The translations under genes and the position numbers were made by a program. From contig DATGEL010000104.1 of the NCBI GenBank assembly GCA_035310145.1, forward strand, positions 56,516 to 120,515: DNA of 64,000 bases. Reading direction: 5' to 3'. The stretch comes from Dehalococcoidia bacterium. Its GTDB lineage: Bacteria; Chloroflexota; Dehalococcoidia; CAUJGQ01. The notes below the pieces were generated by a model. That model ran no database searches and was not told where the DNA came from. It worked only from the letters and a program-made list of their open reading frames with translations. Shown here one piece after another: positions 58,026-64,000 of the stretch (position 1 is its first letter; every line of letters begins with the position of its first letter).

Positions 58026-59267
58026 TCACACTACGCCCTCCCGCTTCAGCGCCGCCAATTCCTCGTTCTCGATGCCGAGCAGGCCGCCGAAGACCTCGGC
58101 GTTGTGCTGGCCGAGCGTCGGCGCGGGACGGCGCACGCGGCCAGGCGTCTGCGACAACTTCGGCACCACGCCCTGCATGCGCAGCGGCCCAAGCTGCGGA
58201 TCTTCCACGTCCACGAGCACGTCCCGCTCGGCGACGTGTGGATCGGCGAACAGATCGGCCACGTTGTAGCTCGCCGTCATGGGAATATCGGCGCGCTCCA
58301 GCCGTTGCATGATCTCGGCCACCTCGTGCCCGCGGGCGAAGACCGCGATCGCGTCGTTGATCTCGTCGCGGTGCTCGGTACGGGCAGCGTTGGTTTTGAA
58401 CCGCGCGTCGTCCGCCAGGTCGGGGCGGTCGATGGCCAGCATCAGCCGCTGGAACTGGCGCAGGTCGGCGGCGATCAGCATCACCCAGCGTTCGTCCTTC
58501 GTGCGGTAGGCGCCGGAGGGCGTGGCCGGGCCGCCGTTGCCCACCGGCTGCCGCACGACGCCGGTGCTGCTGAAGTGCGCCGCGGTGAACTCCAGCGCCC
58601 GCACGACCGATTCGTAGAGCGCGGTATCGACGATCTGGCCGCGGCCGCTGCCGCCGGCGTCGCGGGCGTAGAGCGCGATCAGGGCGCCGATCGTGGAGAG
58701 CATGCCGGTCATGTAATCCACAACGGAGAGGCCGGGGCGCACCGGCTCGCTCTCGGGATGGCCGGTCAGGTGCCAGAGCCCGCCGAAGGCCGCGCCGATG
58801 CGGTCGTAGCCCGGCCGGCGGCGGTACGGCCCCGTCTGGCCAAAGCCGGATACGCGCACGATCACGAGCCGCGGGTTGGCGCCCTGCAAGACCTCCGGCC
58901 CCAGCTCCCAGCCTTCCAGCGTGCCGGGCACGAAGTTCTCGACCAGCACGTCGCTGACGGCGCAGAGACGCAGCAGCAGCGCCTTGCCGGCGTCCTTGCG
59001 CAGGTCGAGCGTGATCCCGCGCTTGTTGCGCGACTCCGTCGCCCACCAGTACGAGGTGTCGCCCTGCACCGGCCCGAGCGTGCGCAGCGTATCGCCGCGG
59101 CCGGGAATCTCGACCTTGATCACGTCGGCGCCGAAGTCGGCCAGCTCGGTCGCGGCGAACGGCCCCGCCAGCACCGTCGCCAGGTCGAGCACGCGCAGCC
59201 CGGCGAGCGGCAGCGGCGCGGCCACGGACCGATCGCGCTGGCCGGCCTTCTGGGCAGTGTTTGCCAT
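58026..59267 (-). CDS. CaiB/BaiF-family CoA transferase
   Basis: A 413-residue family III CoA transferase. The N-terminal Rossmann start (LRVLDLATVLAGPFAATELA) with VIKVEIPGRGD is typical. The conserved nucleophilic Asp is in VVDYMTGMLS, and RNKRGITLDLR and YGYDR-like segments are present. It moves CoA between carboxylic acids through an aspartyl-anhydride intermediate. ATG 59267 has GGGAG six bases upstream. It diverges from the thymidine phosphorylase gene. Confidence 0.93.
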   Translation of the reverse strand: MANTAQKAGQRDRSVAAPLPLAGLRVLDLATVLAGPFAATELADFGADVIKVEIPGRGDTLRTLGPVQGDTSYWWATESRNKRGITLDLRKDAGKALLLRLCAVSDVLVENFVPGTLEGWELGPEVLQGANPRLVIVRVSGFGQTGPYRRRPGYDRIGAAFGGLWHLTGHPESEPVRPGLSVVDYMTGMLSTIGALIALYARDAGGSGRGQIVDTALYESVVRALEFTAAHFSSTGVVRQPVGNGGPATPSGAYRTKDERWVMLIAADLRQFQRLMLAIDRPDLADDARFKTNAARTEHRDEINDAIAVFARGHEVAEIMQRLERADIPMTASYNVADLFADPHVAERDVLVDVEDPQLGPLRMQGVVPKLSQTPGRVRRPAPTLGQHNAEVFGGLLGIENEELAALKREGVV

Positions 59268-59346
59268 GCTCAACTCCCGAGCGCGGCCGTGCCGCTGCCC
59301 TATCATACGAGGACGGGCCGCCACAGGCGCCCATCTCGCCGGGCCG

Positions 59347-59385
59347 GCACGGGGCTGTGCACGGGGCTGTGCACGGGGCTGTGCA
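59347..59385. repeat. 12-bp tandem repeat at the thymidine phosphorylase start
   Basis: Three perfect copies of GCACGGGGCTGT (59347-59358, 59359-59370, 59371-59382), a partial fourth (GCA), then the ATG at 59386. Each unit contains GGGG at ribosome-binding-site distance from a GTG or ATG. Unit number is a multiple of three bases, so changes preserve the frame. Confidence 0.85.
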
Positions 59386-60684
59386 ATGAAGCTGGTCGAT
59401 CTCATCCTGCGCAAGCGCGCCGGCCAACGCCACACCCGCGATGAGCTGCAAGAGCTCGTGCGCGGCGCCGTCGACGGCTCGCTTCCCGACTACCAGCTCG
59501 CCGCCTGGCTGATGGCCGTCTGCTGGCGCGGCATGAGCGACGAGGAAACCGCCGACCTGACGCTGGAGATGGCGGCCAGCGGCGCCACGCTCGACCTCAG
59601 CGAGATTCCCGGCGTGGTCGTGGACAAGCACAGCACCGGCGGTGTGGGCGATAAGGCGACGATCGTCGTGGCGCCGCTCGTCGCCGCCTGCGGCGTGCCG
59701 GTGGCCAAGCTCACCGGCCGCGGCCTCGGCCACAGCGGCGGCACGGTGGACAAGCTGGAGTCGATTCCCGGCCTGCGCCTCGCGCTCGCGGGCGACGAGT
59801 TCACGCGGCTGCTGCGCGGGCACGGCCTGGCGATCGCCAGCCAGTCGGCGGAGCTGGCGCCGGCGGACGGCGTGCTCTACGCCCTGCGTGACGCCACCGG
59901 CACGGTCGAGAGCATTCCCCTGATCGCCAGCAGCATCATGTCCAAGAAGCTGGCCGGCGGCGCCTCCGCCATCCTGCTCGACGTGAAGGTCGGCAGCGGC
60001 GCCTTCATGAAGGACCGGGCCCCGGCCGAGCAACTGGCGCAATTGATGGTCGCGATCGGTGAGCGCGCCGGCCGCCGTGTACGGGCGGTGCTGAGCAACA
60101 TGGAGCAGCCGCTGGGCCTCGCCGTGGGCAACGCGCTGGAGCTGGCCGAGGCGATCGCGACGCTGCGCGGCGCGGGCCCGGCAGATCTGGACGAACTCTG
60201 CCGGCACGAGGCCGCGGCGCTGCTGGTGCTCGCCGGCCGCTGCACCGATGAGCACGACGCGCTTGCCGAGGTTGGGTATGCCGTACGCAGCGGCGCCGCG
60301 CTTGAGAAGCTGGTCGAGGTGGTGGCGGCACAGGGCGGCGACGCCGGCTACGTGCGCGAGCCGGAGCGGTTGCCGCGAGCGCCGGTCGTGCGCCGGCTGC
60401 TCAGTCCAGGGCGCGGCTATCTCTCCCGCCTCGACGCGCTGGCGATCGGCCGGGCCGCCGTGGCGCTGGGCGCCGGCCGCGCGGCGAAGAACGGCGCGAT
60501 CCGCCACGACGTCGGCATCGTCCTCCACCGAAAAGTCGGCGATCGGGTCGAGGCCGGCGAAGCGCTGCTCGAGGTCCACGCCGGCAGCGAGGCCGACGCC
60601 GAGCGTGCGCTGGGCAGTATCGCCGCCGGCTTCACCGTCTCCGACGAGCCGGTGGCGCCACCGGCCGTGCTGCTTGATGCCTGA
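59386..60684 (+). CDS. deoA: Thymidine/pyrimidine-nucleoside phosphorylase
   Basis: A 432-residue phosphorylase. The phosphate-binding and signature segments are VVDKHSTGGVGDKAT and KLTGRGLGHSGGTVDKLESI, followed by IMSKKLAGGASAILLDVK and VGSGAFMKD. It splits thymidine or uridine to base and deoxyribose 1-phosphate. The start ATG is directly after the three GCACGGGGCTGT repeats; no other gene precedes it on the strand for over 100 bases. Confidence 0.95.
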   Translation: MKLVDLILRKRAGQRHTRDELQELVRGAVDGSLPDYQLAAWLMAVCWRGMSDEETADLTLEMAASGATLDLSEIPGVVVDKHSTGGVGDKATIVVAPLVAACGVPVAKLTGRGLGHSGGTVDKLESIPGLRLALAGDEFTRLLRGHGLAIASQSAELAPADGVLYALRDATGTVESIPLIASSIMSKKLAGGASAILLDVKVGSGAFMKDRAPAEQLAQLMVAIGERAGRRVRAVLSNMEQPLGLAVGNALELAEAIATLRGAGPADLDELCRHEAAALLVLAGRCTDEHDALAEVGYAVRSGAALEKLVEVVAAQGGDAGYVREPERLPRAPVVRRLLSPGRGYLSRLDALAIGRAAVALGAGRAAKNGAIRHDVGIVLHRKVGDRVEAGEALLEVHAGSEADAERALGSIAAGFTVSDEPVAPPAVLLDA

Positions 60685-60759
60685 ACACGGGCTTGCGGCC
60701 CACGATCGCAGGACCAATCATAGGCAGCGTGCGCGGCCAGGCGGCGCACAGGCGGGCAG

Positions 60760-61452
60760 ATGATCGACAAAGTCTTCCCCAACCCCGACGCGGCGGTGGC
60801 CGACATCCCGGACAACGTGACGATCATGTTCGGCGGCTTCGTCTCGGCCGGTTCGCCCACGACGCTGATCCTCGCGCTGCAACGCCGCGGCGTGAAAGGC
60901 ATCACCGGCATCGCCAACAATATCGGCCTGGGCGACAGGCTCGACGTGCTCTGCGAGCAGCGCCAGATCAAGAAGATGATCGCGTCGTTCGCCATCCGCG
61001 CCTCCGGCGCACGCGCCAGCCTGTTCGAGCAGCAGTATCGCGCGGGCGAGGTCGAGCTGGAAGTGGTGCCCCAGGGCACGCTGGCCGAGCGCATCCGCGC
61101 CGCGGGCGCCGGCCTGGGCGGCTTCTACACGCGCACGGGCGTGGGCACGCCGGTGGCGGAGGGCAAAGAGCTGCGCGAGATCGACGGCGAGCAGTACCTG
61201 CTTGAGCGGCCGCTGGGCGCCGATTACGCCCTGATCAAGGCGGCGAAGGCCGACCCCCTGGGCAACCTCGTCTATCACGGCGCGGGGCGAAACTTCAACG
61301 TGCCGATGGCCACGGCGGCGCAGGTCGTGATCGCCGAAGTGAATCAGATCGTGCCGGCCGGCGGCCTCGATCCGGAGCTGGTGGTCACGCCGGGCATCTA
61401 CGTCGATCGCGTGGTGCTGGGCGAGCGGCACGTGATCCGCTGGTTCGGCTGA
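60760..61452 (+). CDS. scoA: 3-oxoacid CoA-transferase subunit A
   Basis: A 230-residue alpha subunit of a family I CoA transferase. The CoA-binding segment is IMFGGFVSAGSPTTLI, with ANNIGLGDRLDVL and GVGTPVAEGKELREIDG. Together with the B subunit gene 16 bases downstream it forms the heteromeric enzyme that uses succinyl-CoA to activate acetoacetate or another oxoacid. GGCGGG lies just before the ATG. Confidence 0.94.
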   Translation: MIDKVFPNPDAAVADIPDNVTIMFGGFVSAGSPTTLILALQRRGVKGITGIANNIGLGDRLDVLCEQRQIKKMIASFAIRASGARASLFEQQYRAGEVELEVVPQGTLAERIRAAGAGLGGFYTRTGVGTPVAEGKELREIDGEQYLLERPLGADYALIKAAKADPLGNLVYHGAGRNFNVPMATAAQVVIAEVNQIVPAGGLDPELVVTPGIYVDRVVLGERHVIRWFG

Positions 61453-61468
61453 GGCGGGGGCGGAATCG

Positions 61469-62128
61469 GTGCCGCAGGGACTGACGCGAGAGCTGATCGC
61501 CATGCGCGTGGCGCGCGAGCTGCGCGACGGCATGTCCGTCAATCTCGGCATCGGCCTGCCCACGCTCGTCGCCAACTTCGTTGATCCAGGTACGCAGATC
61601 ATCTTCCAGGCTGAGAACGGCATTCTGGGCTACGGCGGCATCCGCGAGGAGGACTTCGACCAGGACCTGATCAACGCCGGCGGCCAGCCGGTGAACATTC
61701 TGCCCGGCGCCTGTTTCTTCGGCAGCGACACCTCGTTCGCGATGATTCGCGGCGGCCACGTGGACGTCGCGGTGCTCGGCGGCCTGCAGGTCTCGGAGCA
61801 AGGCGACCTGGCGAACTGGATCGTGCCCGAGCGCGGCGGCGGCAGCATTGGCGGCGCCATGGATCTTGCCGCCGGCGCCCGCCGGCTGATCGTCGCGATG
61901 GAGCACACGACGCCGCAGGGCCGGCCGAAGATCCTGCGCCGCTGCACCTATCCGCTCACGGCGCAGCGCTGCGTCGATCTGATCGTTACCGACCTCGCCG
62001 TGATCGAGGTCGATGCCGTCGGCCTGCTGCTGCGCGAGCTGGCGCCCGGCGTGAGCGCGGCCGAAGTCGAGGCGCTGACCGAGGCGCCGCTGCGCCACGC
62101 GCCGGATCTGCAAGAGATGCGCCTGTAG
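61469..62128 (+). CDS. scoB: 3-oxoacid CoA-transferase subunit B
   Basis: A 219-residue beta subunit. The nucleophile that forms the glutamyl-CoA thioester is Glu49 in FQAENGILGYG. Conserved runs VNLGIGLPTLVANFV, GGHVDVAVLGGLQVSEQGDL and HTTPQGRPKILRRCTYPLTA are present. GTG start. Co-transcribed with subunit A, 16 bases apart. Confidence 0.94.
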   Translation: MPQGLTRELIAMRVARELRDGMSVNLGIGLPTLVANFVDPGTQIIFQAENGILGYGGIREEDFDQDLINAGGQPVNILPGACFFGSDTSFAMIRGGHVDVAVLGGLQVSEQGDLANWIVPERGGGSIGGAMDLAAGARRLIVAMEHTTPQGRPKILRRCTYPLTAQRCVDLIVTDLAVIEVDAVGLLLRELAPGVSAAEVEALTEAPLRHAPDLQEMRL

Positions 62129-62176
62129 CGAGGCCGGGCCACGCAGTGCGACGCGGGATCAGGCCGCACACCGCGA

Positions 62177-62205
62177 TTGCGAAGCGGTGGCGCAGCGGCT
62201 ATTCT
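62177..62205 (+). promoter_or_regulatory. Promoter for rpsU
   Basis: TTGCGA (62177-62182), 17 bases, TATTCT (62200-62205). The leader to rpsU is about 100 bases and contains the GGCTGCAACA repeats. Confidence 0.5.
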
Positions 62206-62256
62206 GTATCGTGCCGGCAAGGTCTGCGACCGGCAGGTAGTCTGCTGCACCATGCC

Positions 62257-62291
62257 GGCTGCAACAGGCTGCAACAAAACAGGCTGCAACA
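62257..62291. repeat. Three GGCTGCAACA units in the rpsU leader
   Basis: GGCTGCAACA at 62257-62266, 62267-62276 and 62282-62291; the first two are contiguous and the third follows an AAACA spacer and runs straight into AAAAGGAG. They sit in the expected mRNA leader. Confidence 0.7.
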
Positions 62292-62312
62292 AAAGGAGCA
62301 CGTACCGCTCAC

Positions 62313-62528
62313 ATGCTGATTGTCACTCCCAAAGACGGCGAATCCGGAGAACAGCTCCTCGCCCGCTTCACCAAGATCGTTCAGCGAGACGGCATCCTGC
62401 GTGAGGTGAAGCGCCGCCGGCACTTCATCTCGAATCACGAAGCCGAGCGCCTCGTGAAGCAGAAGGCCGCGCGCAAGCGCGCCCGCGCCGCGCGCAAGGC
62501 CGCCGAGCGCGCCGCCCGCCAGCGCTGA
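62313..62528 (+). CDS. rpsU: 30S ribosomal protein S21
   Basis: A 71-residue S21. The family lines are FTKIVQRDGILREVKRRRHF and the Arg/Lys/Ala-rich helical tail. It helps the 30S subunit recognise mRNA. The clear AAAAGGAG lies about 14 bases before the ATG, longer than usual, which may reduce initiation. Confidence 0.93.
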   Translation: MLIVTPKDGESGEQLLARFTKIVQRDGILREVKRRRHFISNHEAERLVKQKAARKRARAARKAAERAARQR

Positions 62529-62641
62529 CTCCGCGCTCCTCCGCTGAAGCGACCGCCCCGGCAGCGGCCGGCATGGGTACCGCCCCGTGATCTGCTGCCC
62601 GCCCGATCGGCGCGCGACGGCGCCTGCTTCGTGCTCGGCTA

Positions 62642-62670
62642 TTGCACATCTGCACACACATGCTGACAAT
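62642..62670 (+). promoter_or_regulatory. Promoter for the RlpA-like gene, possibly leaderless
   Basis: TTGCAC (62642-62647), 17 bases, GACAAT (62665-62670). The ATG follows nine bases after the -10, so the message would begin at or just before it and needs no ribosome binding site; none is seen. Confidence 0.4.
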
Positions 62671-62678
62671 ACGGTGCG

Positions 62679-63191
62679 ATGCGAAGAGCGAAACGACGAC
62701 GGCGCCGAGCGCCCGAAGCCGCGGCCGGCATACTTGTGCTCGCCTTGCTCGGCATCGGCGCGCTGGCCGTGACGGCGATGCAGCGGCTGACTGCAATGCC
62801 GCCGGCTGCCGCGGCGTCGGGCGTCGCGGCGCCCGCGGCCGGCAACACGATTACCGGTCTCGCCACCTTCTACGCCGATGACTTCGAAGGGCGGATCATG
62901 GCCGATGGCCACCCCTTCGAGATGGACGACCCGACGATCACCGCCGCCAACGCCTGGCCGCTCGGCACCCGCCTGCTGATCCGGCGTGCGCCCGGCAGTC
63001 CCTGGGACGCCTCGCTGACCGCGGCTGAGCGCAAGCGCTACTTCGGTAACACGATCGTCGTGACCGTGCGCGACCGCGGGCATTTCACCCACGCGCTCGA
63101 CCTGAGCCGCGCCGCCTTCGCCGAGCTTGGCCGGCCCGACGAAGGCGTAATCCGTCTCTTCATCGAACCGATCGGCACGATAGTGCACTAG
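62679..63191 (+). CDS. RlpA-like double-psi beta-barrel protein
   Basis: A 170-residue membrane-anchored or secreted protein. One N-terminal helix (residues about 15-36, AAAGILVLALLGIGALAVTA) follows a very basic start. The double-psi beta-barrel occupies residues 57-165: GLATFYADDFEGRIMADGHP, TAANAWPLGTRLLI, VTVRDRGHF and HALDLSRAAFAEL, where the His and Asp resemble the active site of RlpA. RlpA cleaves denuded peptidoglycan. No lipobox is seen. Confidence 0.85.
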   Translation: MRRAKRRRRRAPEAAAGILVLALLGIGALAVTAMQRLTAMPPAAAASGVAAPAAGNTITGLATFYADDFEGRIMADGHPFEMDDPTITAANAWPLGTRLLIRRAPGSPWDASLTAAERKRYFGNTIVVTVRDRGHFTHALDLSRAAFAELGRPDEGVIRLFIEPIGTIVH

Positions 63192-63216
63192 CCTGTGGCG
63201 GCGGCGGAGCGCGACG

Positions 63217-63822
63217 GTGACGACGGCTGCCTTCGCAGACGGTCAACTCTACACGGATCGCGAGTTCGCGGGGCTCGACGCCGTCGCGCAGACCTGCACG
63301 GCGATCGAGTTCGAGGGCTGCGCGTTCGTGCGCTGCAGCTTCAACGAGACGCTGTTTTCGCACTCCCGCTTCGCCGAATGCCGCTTCGAGGGCTGCGACC
63401 TCAGCCTCGCCCGCTTCCCCAATACCCGCATGAGCGAGCTGGTCTTCCGCGAGTCGAAGCTGAGCGGCGTCGATTGGACGCTGCCGGCGGAGGCACAGGC
63501 GCTGCGCCTGCCGCTTTCCGTGCAGTTCGAGGACTGCGTGCTGAGCTACGGCTCCTTCTTCGGCGTCGTGCTGAGCGGCGTGTCGATGCGCCGCTGCATC
63601 GCCCACGAAGTAGACCTTTCCGAAGCCGATCTGACCGGCGCCGACCTCGGCGAAAGCGACTTCCGCGGCGCGAAGTTCCTGCACACGAAGCTGGCGAGGG
63701 CCGACCTGCGCGGCGCCCGCAACTACGCGATCGATCCCACGGCAAACGCCGTCAAAGGGGCGCGCTTCTCCCTTCCGGAAGCGGTCTCCCTGCTCCGCGC
63801 CTTCGACGTGAAGATCGAGTAG
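63217..63822 (+). CDS. Pentapeptide-repeat protein, Qnr-like
   Basis: A 201-residue right-handed beta-helix protein. Repeats of the A(D/N)LXX kind run through most of it (FEGCAFVRCSFNETLFSHSR, ADLTGADLGESDFRG, ARADLRGA), with a non-repeat loop about residues 88-110. The end NYAIDPTANAVKGARFSLPE, with the helix EAVSLLRAFDVKIE, resembles the dimerisation tail of Qnr/MfpA-type proteins that mimic DNA and bind gyrase. GTG start with CGGAG seven bases before. Whether it protects gyrase is not shown here. Confidence 0.88.
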   Translation: MTTAAFADGQLYTDREFAGLDAVAQTCTAIEFEGCAFVRCSFNETLFSHSRFAECRFEGCDLSLARFPNTRMSELVFRESKLSGVDWTLPAEAQALRLPLSVQFEDCVLSYGSFFGVVLSGVSMRRCIAHEVDLSEADLTGADLGESDFRGAKFLHTKLARADLRGARNYAIDPTANAVKGARFSLPEAVSLLRAFDVKIE

Positions 63823-63890
63823 TACGAAAAGACCGTCTGCTTGCAGCCACGGCGCCTGACGGGTGTGACAAGTTGTAATGGGTCAAGTGA

Positions 63891-64000
63891 TTAGGCGGCC
63901 TGGGCGAGTTGCGTGGCGTGCTGGGCGCGGAGTGCAACCATGACCTGGCCGCCAGCATCCGACCAGCGTGCCCCGGCCCGCTTGAGCCGCTGTTGGATGA
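63891..64000 (-). pseudogene. C-terminal end of a probable transposase, cut by window edge
   Basis: The last 36 codons of a minus-strand frame ending TAA at 63893-63891. The visible residues (IQQRLKRAGARWSDAGGQVM then VALRAQHATQLAQAA) resemble the end of ISKra4-type transposases, which close with an R.KR.G..WS..G...M.ALR motif; this is from memory. The region 63860-63885 (GTGTGACAAGTTG, GGGTCAAGTG) could hold the terminal inverted repeat. Most of the gene lies outside, so it may be intact. Confidence 0.5.

Noticed and set aside
57988..60717. 909-codon minus-strand frame across thymidine phosphorylase and the CoA transferase
   Set aside because: Both real genes show signature motifs in other frames; this one has none.

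Overview
The window is GC-rich bacterial chromosome, densely packed on both strands. Start codons GTG and TTG are common, and most genes have a clear GGAGG-type ribosome binding site. The combination of an S53 peptidase, a RodZ/PASTA protein beside rimO, CaiB-type and SCOT-type CoA transferases, HpaB plus an intradiol dioxygenase, F420-type Ddn-fold protein, heptanucleotide repeats and dispersed perfect palindromes fits a free-living aerobic heterotroph, most likely a Chloroflexota (soil or sediment lineage). This placement is inference; no rRNA is present to settle it.

Layout. 0-6 kb: the start of a TPR-like protein diverging from an HxlR regulator, a PhyH dioxygenase, a lone lipoyl acyltransferase (E2), an unknown protein and a GT4 glycosyltransferase. 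6.1-9.6 kb: an island of very small genes, including zinc-ribbon proteins and two paralogous 28-residue membrane peptides. 9.7-15.7 kb: a Ddn-like protein, an HpaB-type hydroxylase diverging from an intradiol dioxygenase, an MBL-fold hydrolase and a NarL-type two-component pair. 16-19 kb: a one-base-overlapping amine oxidase-like/aldehyde dehydrogenase pair. 19-30 kb: housekeeping (mutS, MFS transporter, Crp/Fnr regulator, zinc-finger protein, formyltransferase, rpsT, RodZ/PASTA, rimO, tRNA-Ala, O-methyltransferase, pyrD, tRNA-Arg). 30-40 kb: S53 peptidase, tRNA-Ser, malate synthase, AlkA-type glycosylase, two tiny redox-metal proteins, M19 dipeptidase, PLP enzyme, acyl-CoA carboxylase and a MazEF-type module. 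40-50.6 kb: S9 peptidase, membrane mannosyltransferase-like protein, a small LPxTG-like protein, a PfkB kinase, a Rieske fusion, M20 peptidase, a PIN toxin module and a GNAT-kinase fusion. 50.9-64 kb: a 37-residue basic peptide, an atypical LuxR regulator, an HtrA-like protease, a hydrolase, aldo/keto reductase, cupin, lytic transglycosylase, CoA transferases, thymidine phosphorylase, rpsU, an RlpA-like protein, a Qnr-like pentapeptide protein and the end of a probable transposase.

There is no large prophage, CRISPR array or biosynthetic cluster. The most unusual signals are small: the two 28-residue paralogous peptides in the small-gene island (6.1-9.0 kb); the paired desulforedoxin-like and HiPIP-like genes (35.1-35.5 kb); a GGGAACA heptamer array that is translated in frame near the end of mutS and recurs inverted at the end of the convergent MFS gene; a 12-bp tandem repeat sitting on the start of thymidine phosphorylase; and a CGACATG x4 array in front of a 37-residue cationic peptide. 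Many starts were moved from the longest reading frame to the codon with the best ribosome binding site; this is stated where it was done.
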